Below, piece by piece: positions 9,443-18,320 of a DNA stretch of 64,000 bases. The translations under genes and the position numbers were made by a program. The first letter of the stretch is position 1, and every line of letters begins with the position of its first letter. The notes under the pieces were generated by a model. That model saw only the letters and a program-made list of their open reading frames with translations. It made no database searches and was not told the DNA's origin. Origin of the DNA: DATLMR01 sp035634255 (lineage in GTDB: Bacteria > Acidobacteriota > Blastocatellia > UBA7656). Location: NCBI GenBank assembly GCA_035634255.1, contig DASQDI010000089.1:1-64000 (forward strand), in the 5' to 3' direction.

Positions 9443-10396
9443 GTGAATCGCAGAACTTTCATCCGTTCTATTGCCTGCGCGACCACTCTATCGAGCGCCG
9501 GGGGCGCGGCCGCTCTCGGCTCCTTCTTCGACTCCCGGACCCCCCCGCGGGTCGCGATCACGATGGACGATTTCATGCTCGGTGACGCGCCGAAGCTCTC
9601 GGTCGAGGAGCGCAACCGCCGGGTGCTCGGAGCCCTGGCGCGCCACTCGGACCTGAAGGCCGCGCTCTTCGTCGCGGGGAAACACTCGGACAACGAGTTG
9701 GGCAGGAGGCTGCTCCGCGCGTGGAACGACCGCGGGCATACAATCGCCAACCACTCATACTCGCACCACTACTACAACTCGAAGCAGGTCAGCTTCCAGA
9801 TGTTCTCCGAGGACGTGCTGCGCGGGGAGGCCGTCATCAGAGACCTCCCGCGATTCAGAAAGCTCTTCCGCTTCCCCTACCTCAAGGAGGGCAACACGGC
9901 CGAGAAGCGCGACGCGATGCGCGCTTTTTTGAAGAAGCACGGCTACAGGAACGGGCACGTGACCATAGATGCGTCCGACTGGTACGTGGACGGCCGCCTG
10001 AGAAAGCGCCTTGAGAAATCGCCCGACGCCGACCTCTCCCCCTATAGGGATTATTACCTGAACCACATCCGGGAGCGCGCGACCTATTACGACGACCTGT
10101 CGCGCAAAGTGCTGGGCCGCAGCGTGAAGCACACGCTCCTCGTCCACTTCAACCTCCTGAACGCGCTCTTCCTCGACGACCTGCTCACGATGTTCGAGAG
10201 GCAGGGGTGGAAGCTCATAAACTCGGACGAAGCGTTCGAGGACCCGGTCTTCTCGTCGGCCCCGAACATACTGCCCGCGGGCGAAAGCCTCGTGTGGGCG
10301 CTCGCGAAGCAGGCGGGGAAGTTCGACAGCCTGCTAAGATACCCCGGAGAAGACGGCGAGTACGAGAAAGAGAAGATGGACAGGCTCGGTTTATGA
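9443..10396 (+). CDS. Polysaccharide deacetylase (NodB-like), Tat-exported
   Basis: A 317-residue NodB-homology protein, expected to remove N-acetyl groups from a cell-wall or exopolysaccharide substrate outside the cytoplasm. I chose the GTG at 9443 because GGGAGGAG precedes it closely and it yields a Tat signal, MNRRTFIRSIACATTLSSAG. The NodB first motif is ITMDDF (catalytic Asp) and the second HTIANHSYSHH (metal His). Later motifs around FRFPYLKEG and IDASDW are also visible. It is monocistronic with respect to the following DUF2318 operon. Confidence 0.85.
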   Translation: MNRRTFIRSIACATTLSSAGGAAALGSFFDSRTPPRVAITMDDFMLGDAPKLSVEERNRRVLGALARHSDLKAALFVAGKHSDNELGRRLLRAWNDRGHTIANHSYSHHYYNSKQVSFQMFSEDVLRGEAVIRDLPRFRKLFRFPYLKEGNTAEKRDAMRAFLKKHGYRNGHVTIDASDWYVDGRLRKRLEKSPDADLSPYRDYYLNHIRERATYYDDLSRKVLGRSVKHTLLVHFNLLNALFLDDLLTMFERQGWKLINSDEAFEDPVFSSAPNILPAGESLVWALAKQAGKFDSLLRYPGEDGEYEKEKMDRLGL

Positions 10397-10435
10397 TGGC
10401 CGGAGAGCGGCTGGCCCCATCTTTCGCCTGCTTGT

Positions 10436-10441
10436 TATAAT
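10436..10441 (+). promoter_or_regulatory. TATAAT box upstream of the DUF2318 operon
   Basis: A perfect TATAAT lies 59 nt before the ATG at 10500. No good -35 box is seen at 16-18 nt upstream, so the promoter may need an activator. This would fit metal-regulated genes but is unproven. Confidence 0.35.
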
Positions 10442-10499
10442 AGAAGCCTCTTGCGGCCCTGAACCGAGAACCTCAAGCAATGATCGACGTGGAGATGTT

Positions 10500-11048
10500 A
10501 TGAGCACAAACAGGTCGCGGGCGAACGAAACCCGCGAGAAGAAGAGAGAGCAGTTCACCGACGGGGCTAAAGCCCGGAGCAAAGCCGTCCCCATTGTGAT
10601 CGTCGTGGTGCTGGCGCTGGCGGCTCTGGCGGGCTATTTCATATTCGCGGGCTCGGGCGACGACGCCGCGGCCCCGACCGCCGCCAAGCTGACGGGCGCC
10701 GAATCGGGCGACGTGATGATTCCCATCGCGGACCTTCAGGCCGGGAAGGCGAAGTTCTTCGACCACAAGCTGCCCTCGGGCGCTCCTGTCCGCTTCTTCG
10801 CGATCAAAAGCTCCGACGGGGCGTACCGCGCGGCGCTCGACGCATGCGACACCTGCTTCCACGCGAAGAAGGGCTACCACCAGGAGGGCGACGATATGAT
10901 CTGCAACAACTGCGGGATGAAGTTTCATTCCGCGCGCGTGAACGAGGTCTCGGGCGGGTGCAACCCCGTGGGCCTTGAGCGCTCGGTCGTAGGCGATTAT
11001 CTCGTCATCAAAGCCGGGGAGCTTGAGAAGGGCGCGAAGTACTTCTAG
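10500..11048 (+). CDS. DUF2318 membrane-anchored metal/Fe-S-type protein
   Basis: A 182-residue protein with one N-terminal membrane segment (about 29-50) and an extracytoplasmic DUF2318 domain. Five cysteines are arranged as CDTC (116-119), CNNC (135-138) and a single C154, with HAKKGYHQ and KFHSAR histidines between, typical of this domain. In Campylobacter the DUF2318 protein sits with FtsX-like permeases and an ATPase in the P19 iron-uptake locus. The same order of DUF2318, permease and ATPase follows here, which suggests a role in metal handling at the membrane. No P19 or FTR1 homologue is in the window. Confidence 0.8.
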   Translation: MSTNRSRANETREKKREQFTDGAKARSKAVPIVIVVVLALAALAGYFIFAGSGDDAAAPTAAKLTGAESGDVMIPIADLQAGKAKFFDHKLPSGAPVRFFAIKSSDGAYRAALDACDTCFHAKKGYHQEGDDMICNNCGMKFHSARVNEVSGGCNPVGLERSVVGDYLVIKAGELEKGAKYF

Positions 11049-11070
11049 GCGGCCCGCCTCGGGAGACCAC

Positions 11071-12324
11071 ATGCGAATCAGCACGATTGCCATCGCCAAC
11101 CTGAAGCGCCGGAAGGGGAAGGCCATCTTCCTCGTCGTCGGCATCGCCATCGGGATCGGCACGGCCGTGGCTCTGCTCAGCCTGAGCGGGTCGATAAAGG
11201 AAGAGATAGGCACGCAGATGGATCAGTATGGGGCGAACATAGTCGTCGTGCCCCAGTCCAACAGCCTCTCGCTCGACTACGGCGGCATCAACGTCTCAAG
11301 CGTCTCCTTCGACGTTCACCAGCTGAAAAACGAGGACGCCGCCAACATACTCGACATCCCCTACCGCGACCGCCTCAGCATCATCGCGCCTAAAATATTG
11401 GGCGCCGTCTCGGCGGGCGGGGGCGAAGTGCTCCTCGCGGGGGTCGATTTCGAAAGCGAGCTGAAGCTGAAGCGGTGGTGGCAGGTGGAGGGGAAGACGC
11501 CCGCGAGCGACGACGAGGTGCTGGCGGGGTACGAGGCGGCGCGCGCCCTGAACCTGATCGAGCCCGTGGAGCGGGCTGGTCACGAAGATGGCGAGCACCC
11601 GGAAGGGCACGGGGGCGAGCACTCGGAAGAGGGCGCGCGCTCGGGCTTCAGGATCGTACGCGACCGTTTGCAGGTGGCGGGTCGCGAGCACAGGGTCGCG
11701 GGGGTGCTCGCGCAGACGGGCGGGCCGGAAGACCGCATGCTGTTCGGCTCGCTCGCGCACGTGCAGGAGTTGCTCGGGAAGCCCGGCCAGTTGAGCCTCG
11801 TCGAAGTGAGCGCGCTCTGCAAAGACTGCCCCGTGGGGGACATCGTCGCGCAGATAAACGACCGCCTGCCGCACGTGAAAGTCTCGGCCATCCAGCAGAG
11901 CGTGCGCGCGCGCACGGAGACGGTCGAGCGGCTCACGCGCTTCTCCGCGGCTATTTCGGCGGTCGTGCTCGCCATCGGCGCGCTGATGATATTCACGACG
12001 ATGATGGGCTCGGTCATCGAGCGGACGCGGGAGATAGGCGTGCTGAGGGCCATCGGGTTTCGCAGGGCGCACATCATCAAGGGGCTGATGATAGAGGTGG
12101 CCGTGATGAGCATCGCGGGCGGGCTCCTGGGGTGGGTGTCGGGCATGCTCGCGAGCTGGCTCGCGCTCCCCTACTTCGCCGAGACGAACATAGACCTCCG
12201 ATTCGAGCCCGCGATAGGGGCAGCCGCCATAGCGGCAGGGCTCCTGATCGGAGTGATCAGCAGCCTCTACCCGATCATCCGCGCCTCGCGCCTCGACCCT
12301 TCGGAAGCCGTCCGGTACGTGTAG
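11071..12324 (+). CDS. FtsX/MacB-type ABC transporter permease with His-rich periplasmic loop
   Basis: A 417-residue permease with one N-terminal helix (about 19-40), a large periplasmic MacB-like domain, and three C-terminal helices including EIGVLRAIGFRRAHIIKGL, the FtsX coupling region. I chose the ATG at 11071 (23 nt after the DUF2318 stop, GGGAG upstream) over an upstream in-frame start inside DUF2318. The periplasmic domain contains a His/Glu cluster (residues 171-184, HEDGEHPEGHGGEH) and a CKDC pair (250-253), absent from ordinary lipoprotein or macrolide exporters and suggestive of metal binding. Confidence 0.9.
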   Translation: MRISTIAIANLKRRKGKAIFLVVGIAIGIGTAVALLSLSGSIKEEIGTQMDQYGANIVVVPQSNSLSLDYGGINVSSVSFDVHQLKNEDAANILDIPYRDRLSIIAPKILGAVSAGGGEVLLAGVDFESELKLKRWWQVEGKTPASDDEVLAGYEAARALNLIEPVERAGHEDGEHPEGHGGEHSEEGARSGFRIVRDRLQVAGREHRVAGVLAQTGGPEDRMLFGSLAHVQELLGKPGQLSLVEVSALCKDCPVGDIVAQINDRLPHVKVSAIQQSVRARTETVERLTRFSAAISAVVLAIGALMIFTTMMGSVIERTREIGVLRAIGFRRAHIIKGLMIEVAVMSIAGGLLGWVSGMLASWLALPYFAETNIDLRFEPAIGAAAIAAGLLIGVISSLYPIIRASRLDPSEAVRYV

Positions 12325-12352
12325 AGACCGCTTATTGAGGTGTGCCAAGAGA

Positions 12353-13027
12353 GTGGCTTTTTTATCCGCAGAGCAGGTCGGCAAAATCTACCAATCAGAC
12401 AGCGAGTCATCCGCCGTTCGCGTCCTCTCCGACATAAACATCAGCATTGAGGAAGGCGAGTTCGTCTGCCTGATGGGCCCTTCGGGGTCGGGCAAGAGCA
12501 CCTTGCTCACGATAGTAGGCGCGATGAACCGGCCATCAGAAGGGCGGGTGCTGGTGGATGGGATAGACATTTACGACCTGACGGACGAGCGGCGCGCGGA
12601 CTTCCGGCGCGAATACCTGGGCTTCGTCTTCCAACAGCACCACCTGCTCTCCTACCTTTCGGCAATCGAGAACGCGATGCTCCCGCTCGCCACGGCCGAT
12701 CTCCCGTCCAGAGAGAAGAGGGAGCGCGCGCGCTCCGTGCTCGAAAAGGTCGGGCTCGCGGACAAGGCCCGGAGGCTCCCGAGCCAGCTTTCCGGGGGCG
12801 AGCAGGGGAGGCTCGCCATCGCCCGCGCCATCGTCAACGAACCTCCCCTCGTGCTCGCCGACGAACCCACCGGCGCGCTCGACACGCGCACGGGCCGCGA
12901 AGTCATGGAAGTGTTTATGAACCTCAACCGCCTCGGCCAGACGATCCTTCTAGTCACGCACAATCCCGAAAACGCCGCGCTCGCCCATCGCACGATCAAC
13001 ATCAGAGACGGTCGGGTCGAGGGGTAG
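12353..13027 (+). CDS. ABC transporter ATP-binding protein (MacB/LolD type)
   Basis: A 224-residue ATPase partner of the preceding FtsX permease. It has Walker A GPSGSGKST, Q-loop FVFQQHH, ABC signature LSGGEQGRLAIARA, Walker B LVLADEPTGALD and the switch His in LLVTHN. The signature reads GEQG rather than the common GEQQ. I favour the GTG at 12353, which has GAGGTG about 10 nt upstream; a TTG at 12335 would add six residues. The gene ends with TAG at the border of element R2, which therefore closes the DUF2318 operon. Confidence 0.9.
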   Translation: MAFLSAEQVGKIYQSDSESSAVRVLSDINISIEEGEFVCLMGPSGSGKSTLLTIVGAMNRPSEGRVLVDGIDIYDLTDERRADFRREYLGFVFQQHHLLSYLSAIENAMLPLATADLPSREKRERARSVLEKVGLADKARRLPSQLSGGEQGRLAIARAIVNEPPLVLADEPTGALDTRTGREVMEVFMNLNRLGQTILLVTHNPENAALAHRTINIRDGRVEG

Positions 13028-13161
13028 GCGGCAGGGGGTCAGGGGCCAGGGATGCCGCCCGTGATTTCGATTTACTCGAAAGGGATTCTATAAAGAGAGT
13101 CTGAAATGCCCCTTCCTTAGCCCCCGAATCCTGACCCCTGACCACTGATCCCTGAGGCCGA
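13028..13161 (-). repeat. Interspersed intergenic element, copy R2
   Basis: A full-length copy in reverse orientation relative to R1 and R6. Outer parts are rich in GGGGTCAGG/CCCCTGACC. The core contains TTTCGATTTACTCGAAA followed by GGGATTCTATAAAGAGAGTCTG. Element-like sequence (CTGATTCCTGGCCCCTGACG) continues to about 13194 inside the end of the convergent aminotransferase gene. Both flanking genes stop with TAG. Confidence 0.8.
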
Positions 13162-14469
13162 CTACTGATTCCTGGCCCCTGACGCCGGCCCCTGCTCGCC
13201 AATCATCTTCTCCATCGCGTCCGCGAACTGGTCCACTTCGGCGAGGGTGGTGTAGACGTTGGGGGTGATCCTGACGGCTTTGAATTCCGCATGAACGAGG
13301 GGCGTGACCAGTATGCGGTAGTTGTCCCACAGGTGCGCCACGACCTTGCCGGGGTCCATGCCTTCGATGCTGACGGAGGCCAGCCCGCAGGACTGTGACG
13401 GGTCGGAGGGGGTGAGCACGCGCACGCCTTTGATCCGTTCCAGCCTGCTCGCCCACCGGTCTTTCAGGTAGCGCAGCCGCGCGGCCTTCCGCTCTACGCC
13501 GATGCCTTCATGAAAAGTCAGGGCTTCGGCGATGGCGTTATGATTGGCGGCCGGGTGGGTGCCGATCTCTTCGAACTTGCGGATGTTTTCATCCATCGAT
13601 TTATCCGCCGCCATCAGAGGCCACAGGCCTTTGATCTTCGACTTCCTCACGTAGAGGAATCCGGTCCCGTGTGGCGCGAGCAGCCACTTGTGAAGGCTCG
13701 TGCCGTAGTAATCGCAGTCGAGGTCCGAGTGCCTGAACGGGAAATGCGCGAAGGCGTGCGCGCCATCCACGATCACTTCGATCCCGCGCTCGCGCCCCAT
13801 CCGGCAGATGCGCTTCACGGGGAAAATCTGCCCCGTCAGGTTGGTGATGTGGCAGACGAGAATGACTTTCGTGCGGGGCGTGATCGCGCGCTCGAACCGC
13901 TCGTAAAGGTCGTCCATCGACGGGGGCGGTATGGGGAACGAGATCATTTTGAGCTTGATGCCGTCCCGCCGCTCGCGCTGCTGCCAGGACGTGAGCATTC
14001 GAGGGTAATCGTGCGTCGTGGTGAGCACTTCATCCCCCGGCTTGAGATCGAGGCCGAATATGCATGTTTCGAGGGACTCGCTCGCGTTGCGCGTTATCGC
14101 CATCTCCTCCGGGTCACAGCCGAACGCGGCCGCGAGCCTGCGGCGGACGCTTTCGATCTGAGGCTCAAGCACCCTCCACATCGTGTGGGCGGGCGCTTCG
14201 TTCGAGTATTCGAGGTAGCGGCGCATCGCGTCCTGCACGACGCGGGGCGAAGGGCTGACGCCGCCGTTGTTGAGGTTTATGATCGACCTGTCCACGGTGA
14301 AGGCCTGCTGAATCTCCCGCCAGAAATCTTCGTCGCGCGCCACCTGATCCGGCGGCGTGTCATTCATCGCGCGTGAGGCCGCGAGTATGCGCTCCAAGCC
14401 GCGCTCGTGGAAAGAAGCCACGGCCGCCGAGCCGCCGACAGCCTTCAAGAACCTCCGACGTGTGAGCAT
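13162..14469 (-). CDS. Class V aminotransferase (isopenicillin-N epimerase-like), Tat-exported
   Basis: A 435-residue fold-type I PLP enzyme of the CsdA/isopenicillin-N epimerase group. It starts with a Tat signal, MLTRRRFLKAVGGSAAVAS. The PLP lysine is K261 in the motif SLHKWLLAPHGTGF, and the pyridine-ring Asp lies in IEVIVDGAHAFAHF. Together with secretion this suggests a periplasmic PLP enzyme acting on an unidentified amino-acid-like substrate. The last ten residues (EQGPASGARNQ) are encoded by element R2 sequence, so the natural C-terminus was rewritten. No functional link to the F420 genes is evident. Confidence 0.85.
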   Translation of the reverse strand: MLTRRRFLKAVGGSAAVASFHERGLERILAASRAMNDTPPDQVARDEDFWREIQQAFTVDRSIINLNNGGVSPSPRVVQDAMRRYLEYSNEAPAHTMWRVLEPQIESVRRRLAAAFGCDPEEMAITRNASESLETCIFGLDLKPGDEVLTTTHDYPRMLTSWQQRERRDGIKLKMISFPIPPPSMDDLYERFERAITPRTKVILVCHITNLTGQIFPVKRICRMGRERGIEVIVDGAHAFAHFPFRHSDLDCDYYGTSLHKWLLAPHGTGFLYVRKSKIKGLWPLMAADKSMDENIRKFEEIGTHPAANHNAIAEALTFHEGIGVERKAARLRYLKDRWASRLERIKGVRVLTPSDPSQSCGLASVSIEGMDPGKVVAHLWDNYRILVTPLVHAEFKAVRITPNVYTTLAEVDQFADAMEKMIGEQGPASGARNQ

Positions 14470-14546
14470 AAGAGCGACCTCCTTATCCGGGTTTGAATGA
14501 TCTTAAACTCAACCTCGCGGAAAGCAAAAGAGAAATGGAGGTGATT

Positions 14547-15290
14547 TCACCTGAAGAGGTCGCGGTCCGGGGGGCGGATCAGCTCGTCGACCCGCGCGTC
14601 CCGCGCTTCGTAATCGAAGCCCCGGATGACGGCCACCGGAAGCCCCGCGCTCTTCTTCATAACCAGTTCCGCGGCCGAGGCCAGCTCGTCGGCAATGGCG
14701 ATGACCGTGACTCTAAGCTCGCGCCCGTGCGAATCTGCCTGCCCTCGGTAATCCACGAGCGGGGCGATCCCGGCCAGCCCGATGGCGACGTTCGCGATGC
14801 CTTCGCGCCACGGCCGCCCGAACGTGTCGGATATTATCACCGCGACTTCGACCCCGAACTCCCGGACCAGAGCGGCCCGAATCCGCCGGGCCGATCCGTC
14901 CGGGTCTACCGGCAGCAGTACCACGGTCCCTTCGGCCGTGTTCGACGCATCGACGCCCGCATTCGCGCAGATGAACCCGTGGCGCGTCTCGCAGATCATC
15001 ACCCCGCGCTCCATGCGGACTATGCGTCTGGACTCGCGCAGGACCACTTCGACCATCCGCGCGTCTTTACCGTGAGCGCGGGCCCACTCCGCCGCGAGTT
15101 CCGACGGCTCGACCCCATCGAGCCGCACGACGCGGCCTTCGGCCTTCGAGACCACCTTCTGCGCGATGACGAAGACATCTCGCTCCAACACCTCCGCCCC
15201 GCGCGCGCGCGCGGCTCGGGCGATCAGAGCGGCGAGATCGTCGCCCTCATTGACCTCGGGCAGGTTTTCGAGCGGGAGTATTTTAATCAC
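14547..15290 (-). CDS. cofE: Coenzyme F420-0:L-glutamate ligase
   Basis: A 247-residue stand-alone CofE, which adds gamma-linked glutamates to F420-0 using GTP. Family blocks are VFVIAQKVVSKAEGR, MVEVVLRESRRIVR, GFICANAGVDASN, and VAVIISDTFGRPWREG with the conserved metal-binding residues. It lacks the C-terminal FMN domain that actinobacterial FbiB carries. It overlaps cofC by 4 nt (15287-15290) and is last in the minus-strand npdG-cofD-cofC-cofE operon. Confidence 0.95.
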   Translation of the reverse strand: MIKILPLENLPEVNEGDDLAALIARAARARGAEVLERDVFVIAQKVVSKAEGRVVRLDGVEPSELAAEWARAHGKDARMVEVVLRESRRIVRMERGVMICETRHGFICANAGVDASNTAEGTVVLLPVDPDGSARRIRAALVREFGVEVAVIISDTFGRPWREGIANVAIGLAGIAPLVDYRGQADSHGRELRVTVIAIADELASAAELVMKKSAGLPVAVIRGFDYEARDARVDELIRPPDRDLFR

Positions 15291-15937
15291 GGCATTCTTT
15301 CAGGAATCTTCCACTCCGTGAGCAGGTCATGGGCCTTCGTGCCACGCCCTACTTCGAGCAGCAGGGCGATGTCGGACGGCTCGTCGATGTCGAGAGCTAT
15401 AGCGGAATTATTAACGATAGAACATGCGGCCCCGGACCGCGCGCCCTCTTCGAGGTGTAACGCGAGCGAGCCGGGTCCGAAGCGAGACGGAAACAGGGCG
15501 GGGGGCGTGCGAATGATGGCGTTGGTCCCCGTGCCTTCGCGCGAAGGCACCATCAGCGCGGCGGGCGCGACCAGGTCCACGGAGAGCAACTCGTCCACGT
15601 CAGAGGGCCGCACGAGTGGGATGTCGGCCGGAAGCCGAAGCACGCAATCGAAACCGCGCTCGCCCAGTATTCGCGAAGCCCGGTCTATAGAATCGCTCTC
15701 CGACACCTGCCTCTGTTCGACGAGCACGTCCCACCCGAGCGAGCGGGCGTGCTCGATGGCGGGCCGGAAGCTGCTGACCAGAAATATGCCGTCGGGCTTG
15801 GCGGCGCGGGTTACGGCCCCGCTGACATCTTCAAACATGGCCCAGGCCAGGTCGCGCCGCTCGCCGGGCGAGAGGATCGCCGAGAGCCGCGTCTTGGCCC
15901 GTTCCGGGTCTTTAATCGGGATCAGCACGGCTTTCAT
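15287..15937 (-). CDS. cofC: 2-phospho-lactate (or PEP) guanylyltransferase
   Basis: A 216-residue CofC/FbiD nucleotidyltransferase that makes the GTP-activated lactyl or enolpyruvyl donor for F420 side-chain assembly. The N-terminus MKAVLIPIKDPERAKTRL is the GT-A nucleotide-binding loop; RLPADIPLV and SREGTGTNAI are the other family motifs. Whether it uses 2-phospholactate or phosphoenolpyruvate cannot be read from the sequence. It is coupled to cofE by a 4-nt overlap. A short remnant of the interspersed element lies between it and cofD. Confidence 0.93.
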   Translation of the reverse strand: MKAVLIPIKDPERAKTRLSAILSPGERRDLAWAMFEDVSGAVTRAAKPDGIFLVSSFRPAIEHARSLGWDVLVEQRQVSESDSIDRASRILGERGFDCVLRLPADIPLVRPSDVDELLSVDLVAPAALMVPSREGTGTNAIIRTPPALFPSRFGPGSLALHLEEGARSGAACSIVNNSAIALDIDEPSDIALLLEVGRGTKAHDLLTEWKIPERMP

Positions 15938-15952
15938 GAGATCAGGGGTCAG
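15938..15952. repeat. Remnant of the interspersed element between cofC and cofD
   Basis: The 15 nt between the cofC start and the cofD TAG stop contain ATCAGGGGTCAG, which matches the element's outer end only. The cofD stop codon (15953-15955) is again TAG directly at the border. Confidence 0.4.
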
Positions 15953-16888
15953 CTAGTGAACATCTTCCATGACTTCCAGTACTTCGCGGGCGAGCCTCTC
16001 CTTGTCGTCGAGCGTATTCATGACCGTGTCGAGGGCCGCCGCGCGCAGGCCGAGAGATTCTATGCCCGGCAGTAAGTCGGCGTCCAATACATCAAGCACG
16101 AATACGTCGAGGAAATCCCCGTAGAATTCGGCCACCCCGCGCGCCGAAACTTCATGGCCCAGGTCGCGCAGCATCTCCGCCGCGGGCCCCTTTAACGCCT
16201 TGCCGCCGATGATGGGGGAGATCGCCAGCTTCGTCGCCCGCGTACTCGCGAGCGCTTCGCGAACTCCGGGGACGGCCAGTATAGGGCCGATGCTGATGAA
16301 AGGATTGCTCGGGCAGATGATGACGGCCGAGGCGTCCCGGATGGCGCTCTCCACGCCCGGAGCGGGCCGCGCGGACTCGACGCCGTCGAACTTTATCCCG
16401 AGCACCTTCGGCTCGCACCTGCGGCGGACGAAGTATTCCTGAAAGTGCATCTCGCCTTCGTCGGTGACGACGCGCGTGGGCGTGTAAGACTCGGTCATCG
16501 GAATTATCCGGGCGCGCACGCCCAGGGCGCACGAGATGTGGCCGGTCACCTCCGAGAGCGGGCGGCCCCGCCTCAGTAAATCCGTGCGGTGGATGTGCGT
16601 GGAGAGGTCGCGGTCGCCGAGGTTGAACCACGAAGCTTCGCCGTAACGGGCCATCCACTTCAGGGACTCGAACGTGTCCCCCCTTATGCCCCAGCCCGTC
16701 TCTTCGTTGATCACCCCGGATAGGGTGTAGGCGAGCGTGTCGATGTCGGGGCAGATTCGGAGCCCGAAAAGCTCGATGTCGTCGCCCGTGTTCGCGATGA
16801 TCGTGATCTCTTCCGGCGGCACCGCGCGCGCGAGGCCGAGCAGGAATTTGGCCGCGCCGATGCCGCCCGCAAGGGCAGTGATTTTCAT
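15953..16888 (-). CDS. cofD: LPPG:Fo transferase (2-phospho-L-lactate/PEP transferase)
   Basis: A 311-residue CofD/FbiA, which transfers the activated three-carbon phosphoester to Fo to give (dehydro)F420-0. The start at 16888 gives MKITALAGGIGAAKFLLGL, the family's glycine-rich N-terminus. Other motifs are ANTGDDIELFGLRICPDIDT, WFNLGDRDLSTHIHRT and ICPSNPFISIGPIL. The start overlaps the npdG stop (ATGA, 16885-16888). A longer upstream reading is only the npdG region in another frame. Confidence 0.95.
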   Translation of the reverse strand: MKITALAGGIGAAKFLLGLARAVPPEEITIIANTGDDIELFGLRICPDIDTLAYTLSGVINEETGWGIRGDTFESLKWMARYGEASWFNLGDRDLSTHIHRTDLLRRGRPLSEVTGHISCALGVRARIIPMTESYTPTRVVTDEGEMHFQEYFVRRRCEPKVLGIKFDGVESARPAPGVESAIRDASAVIICPSNPFISIGPILAVPGVREALASTRATKLAISPIIGGKALKGPAAEMLRDLGHEVSARGVAEFYGDFLDVFVLDVLDADLLPGIESLGLRAAALDTVMNTLDDKERLAREVLEVMEDVH

Positions 16889-17565
16889 TCTTCCAGACCG
16901 ACCACTCGGAACCGCCCGGTCTTCACCTTGCGCCGCCGGTTGATGCCGATCAGCATCACCGTCATCCGTTCGATTGTGCGCGCGCTGTAAATCGTCCCGG
17001 CGTCCACAGGGCGGAGCCCTTTGATAAAAGTGATCGCCTCCATGACGCGCGCCCTGGCTTCTTTCGAATCGCCCGCCACGAACACGTCGCAATCGAGCGC
17101 CGCGCTCGGGTCCAGCAGGAGGTGCGCGGGCTCGGTCTTGAAGGCCGCCACCAGGGGTATCGATTCCGGGAGGCGCGATTGCAGGTGCTCGCTAGCCGAG
17201 CCTTCCGGCGGCTCGACGTACCGCACGCGCCCTTTCTCGAAAGAGACCGGCACCGTAATGTCCATCAGGATCGCCCCCGGCTTGAGGCTGCCCGAGAGGC
17301 CCTCGACCGTCGCCGCCGCGTGCTCGAACGGGACCGTGAGCAGGGCGAAGTCCGCGTCCGCGACCGCCGCCTGATTATCGGCCCAGAGTATGGGGTTATG
17401 GCCGGCGACCCCATTCAACTCGTCGGCCGCCTCTTTCGCGCGTTCGGGCGAGCGCGAGCCTATCGTCACGCGCGCCCCGGCCATGGCCCACCTGAGCGCG
17501 AGGCCGCGCCCCTCCTCGCCCGTGCCCCCGATTATGCCGACCTTCACTTCCTCGATGTTCATCAT
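16885..17565 (-). CDS. npdG: F420:NADP oxidoreductase
   Basis: A 226-residue Fno/NpdG that passes hydride between NADPH and F420 and so supplies F420H2. It has a Rossmann NADP loop VGIIGGTGEEGRGLALRW with phosphate-binding GSRSPERA after beta 2, followed by VPFEHAAATVEGL and PLVAAFKT segments. The start is ATG at 17565 or 17562; an upstream in-frame start would add 22 non-family residues. It is first in the four-gene F420 operon, whose promoter should lie between 17566 and 17732, shared with the divergent glutathione peroxidase. Confidence 0.93.
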   Translation of the reverse strand: MMNIEEVKVGIIGGTGEEGRGLALRWAMAGARVTIGSRSPERAKEAADELNGVAGHNPILWADNQAAVADADFALLTVPFEHAAATVEGLSGSLKPGAILMDITVPVSFEKGRVRYVEPPEGSASEHLQSRLPESIPLVAAFKTEPAHLLLDPSAALDCDVFVAGDSKEARARVMEAITFIKGLRPVDAGTIYSARTIERMTVMLIGINRRRKVKTGRFRVVGLEE

Positions 17566-17732
17566 TAAACCCGCGGCCCTCTCCCAGATTCCCGGCAGGT
17601 CAAGGTTGCCACCTGCCCGTGGGCGTGTCAATCAAAACGGCATCGCCGGCGGAGATTTGCGAATGGCTGAAGCAGCCGCCGATGGTGTATAGTCGGGGGT
17701 AACTTTTCGATTCCAATATAGGAGTATACGCG

Positions 17733-18320
17733 GTGAAAAAGAAGATACTTTTCGCAAGCCTGATGGTGGCGTCGCTGGTGATGGCTTCCTCGGTTTCGGC
17801 CAAAGATAAATCCGGCAAGGCGGACAAGGTGAAGTCGGTTTACGATTTCACCCTGAAAGACATCAACGGAAAAGATGTCAAATTAAAACAGTATCGCGGC
17901 AAGGTCGTGATGCTCGTGAACGTGGCGAGCAAGTGTGGCCTCACCCCTCAGTACGAGGGCTTGCAGAAAATCTACACGAAGTACCAGTCACAGGGGTTCG
18001 TCATCCTCGGCATTCCCGCGAACAACTTCGGGGGCCAGGAGCCGGGCACGAACGAAGAGATCAAGACCTTCTGCTCGACGAAGTACAACGTGACCTTCCC
18101 CATGTTCTCGAAGGTGTCGGTCAAGGGCGACGACATCGACCCCCTATACAAGTTCCTCACGGACAAGCAGACCAACCCGGAATTCGGCGGTGACATAGCC
18201 TGGAACTTCAATAAATTCCTCGTGGACAGGAACGGGAAGATCGTCGCTCGCTTCAGCCCGAAAGAGACGCCCGAGAGCGAGAAGGTGGTTCAAACGCTCG
18301 AAGCCGTGTTGAAGCAGTAG
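17733..18320 (+). CDS. Glutathione peroxidase-family peroxidase, secreted
   Basis: A 195-residue thiol peroxidase with a signal peptide (residues 1-23, ending SVSA) and therefore extracytoplasmic. The peroxidatic cysteine is C68 in NVASKCGLTPQY, with Q102 (NNFGGQEPG) and W157-N158 (IAWNFNKFLV) completing the catalytic tetrad. C114 (KTFCSTKYNV) is the usual resolving cysteine of thioredoxin-dependent members. The GTG start at 17733 follows AGGAG by 8 nt. It is divergent from npdG. Confidence 0.92.
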   Translation: MKKKILFASLMVASLVMASSVSAKDKSGKADKVKSVYDFTLKDINGKDVKLKQYRGKVVMLVNVASKCGLTPQYEGLQKIYTKYQSQGFVILGIPANNFGGQEPGTNEEIKTFCSTKYNVTFPMFSKVSVKGDDIDPLYKFLTDKQTNPEFGGDIAWNFNKFLVDRNGKIVARFSPKETPESEKVVQTLEAVLKQ

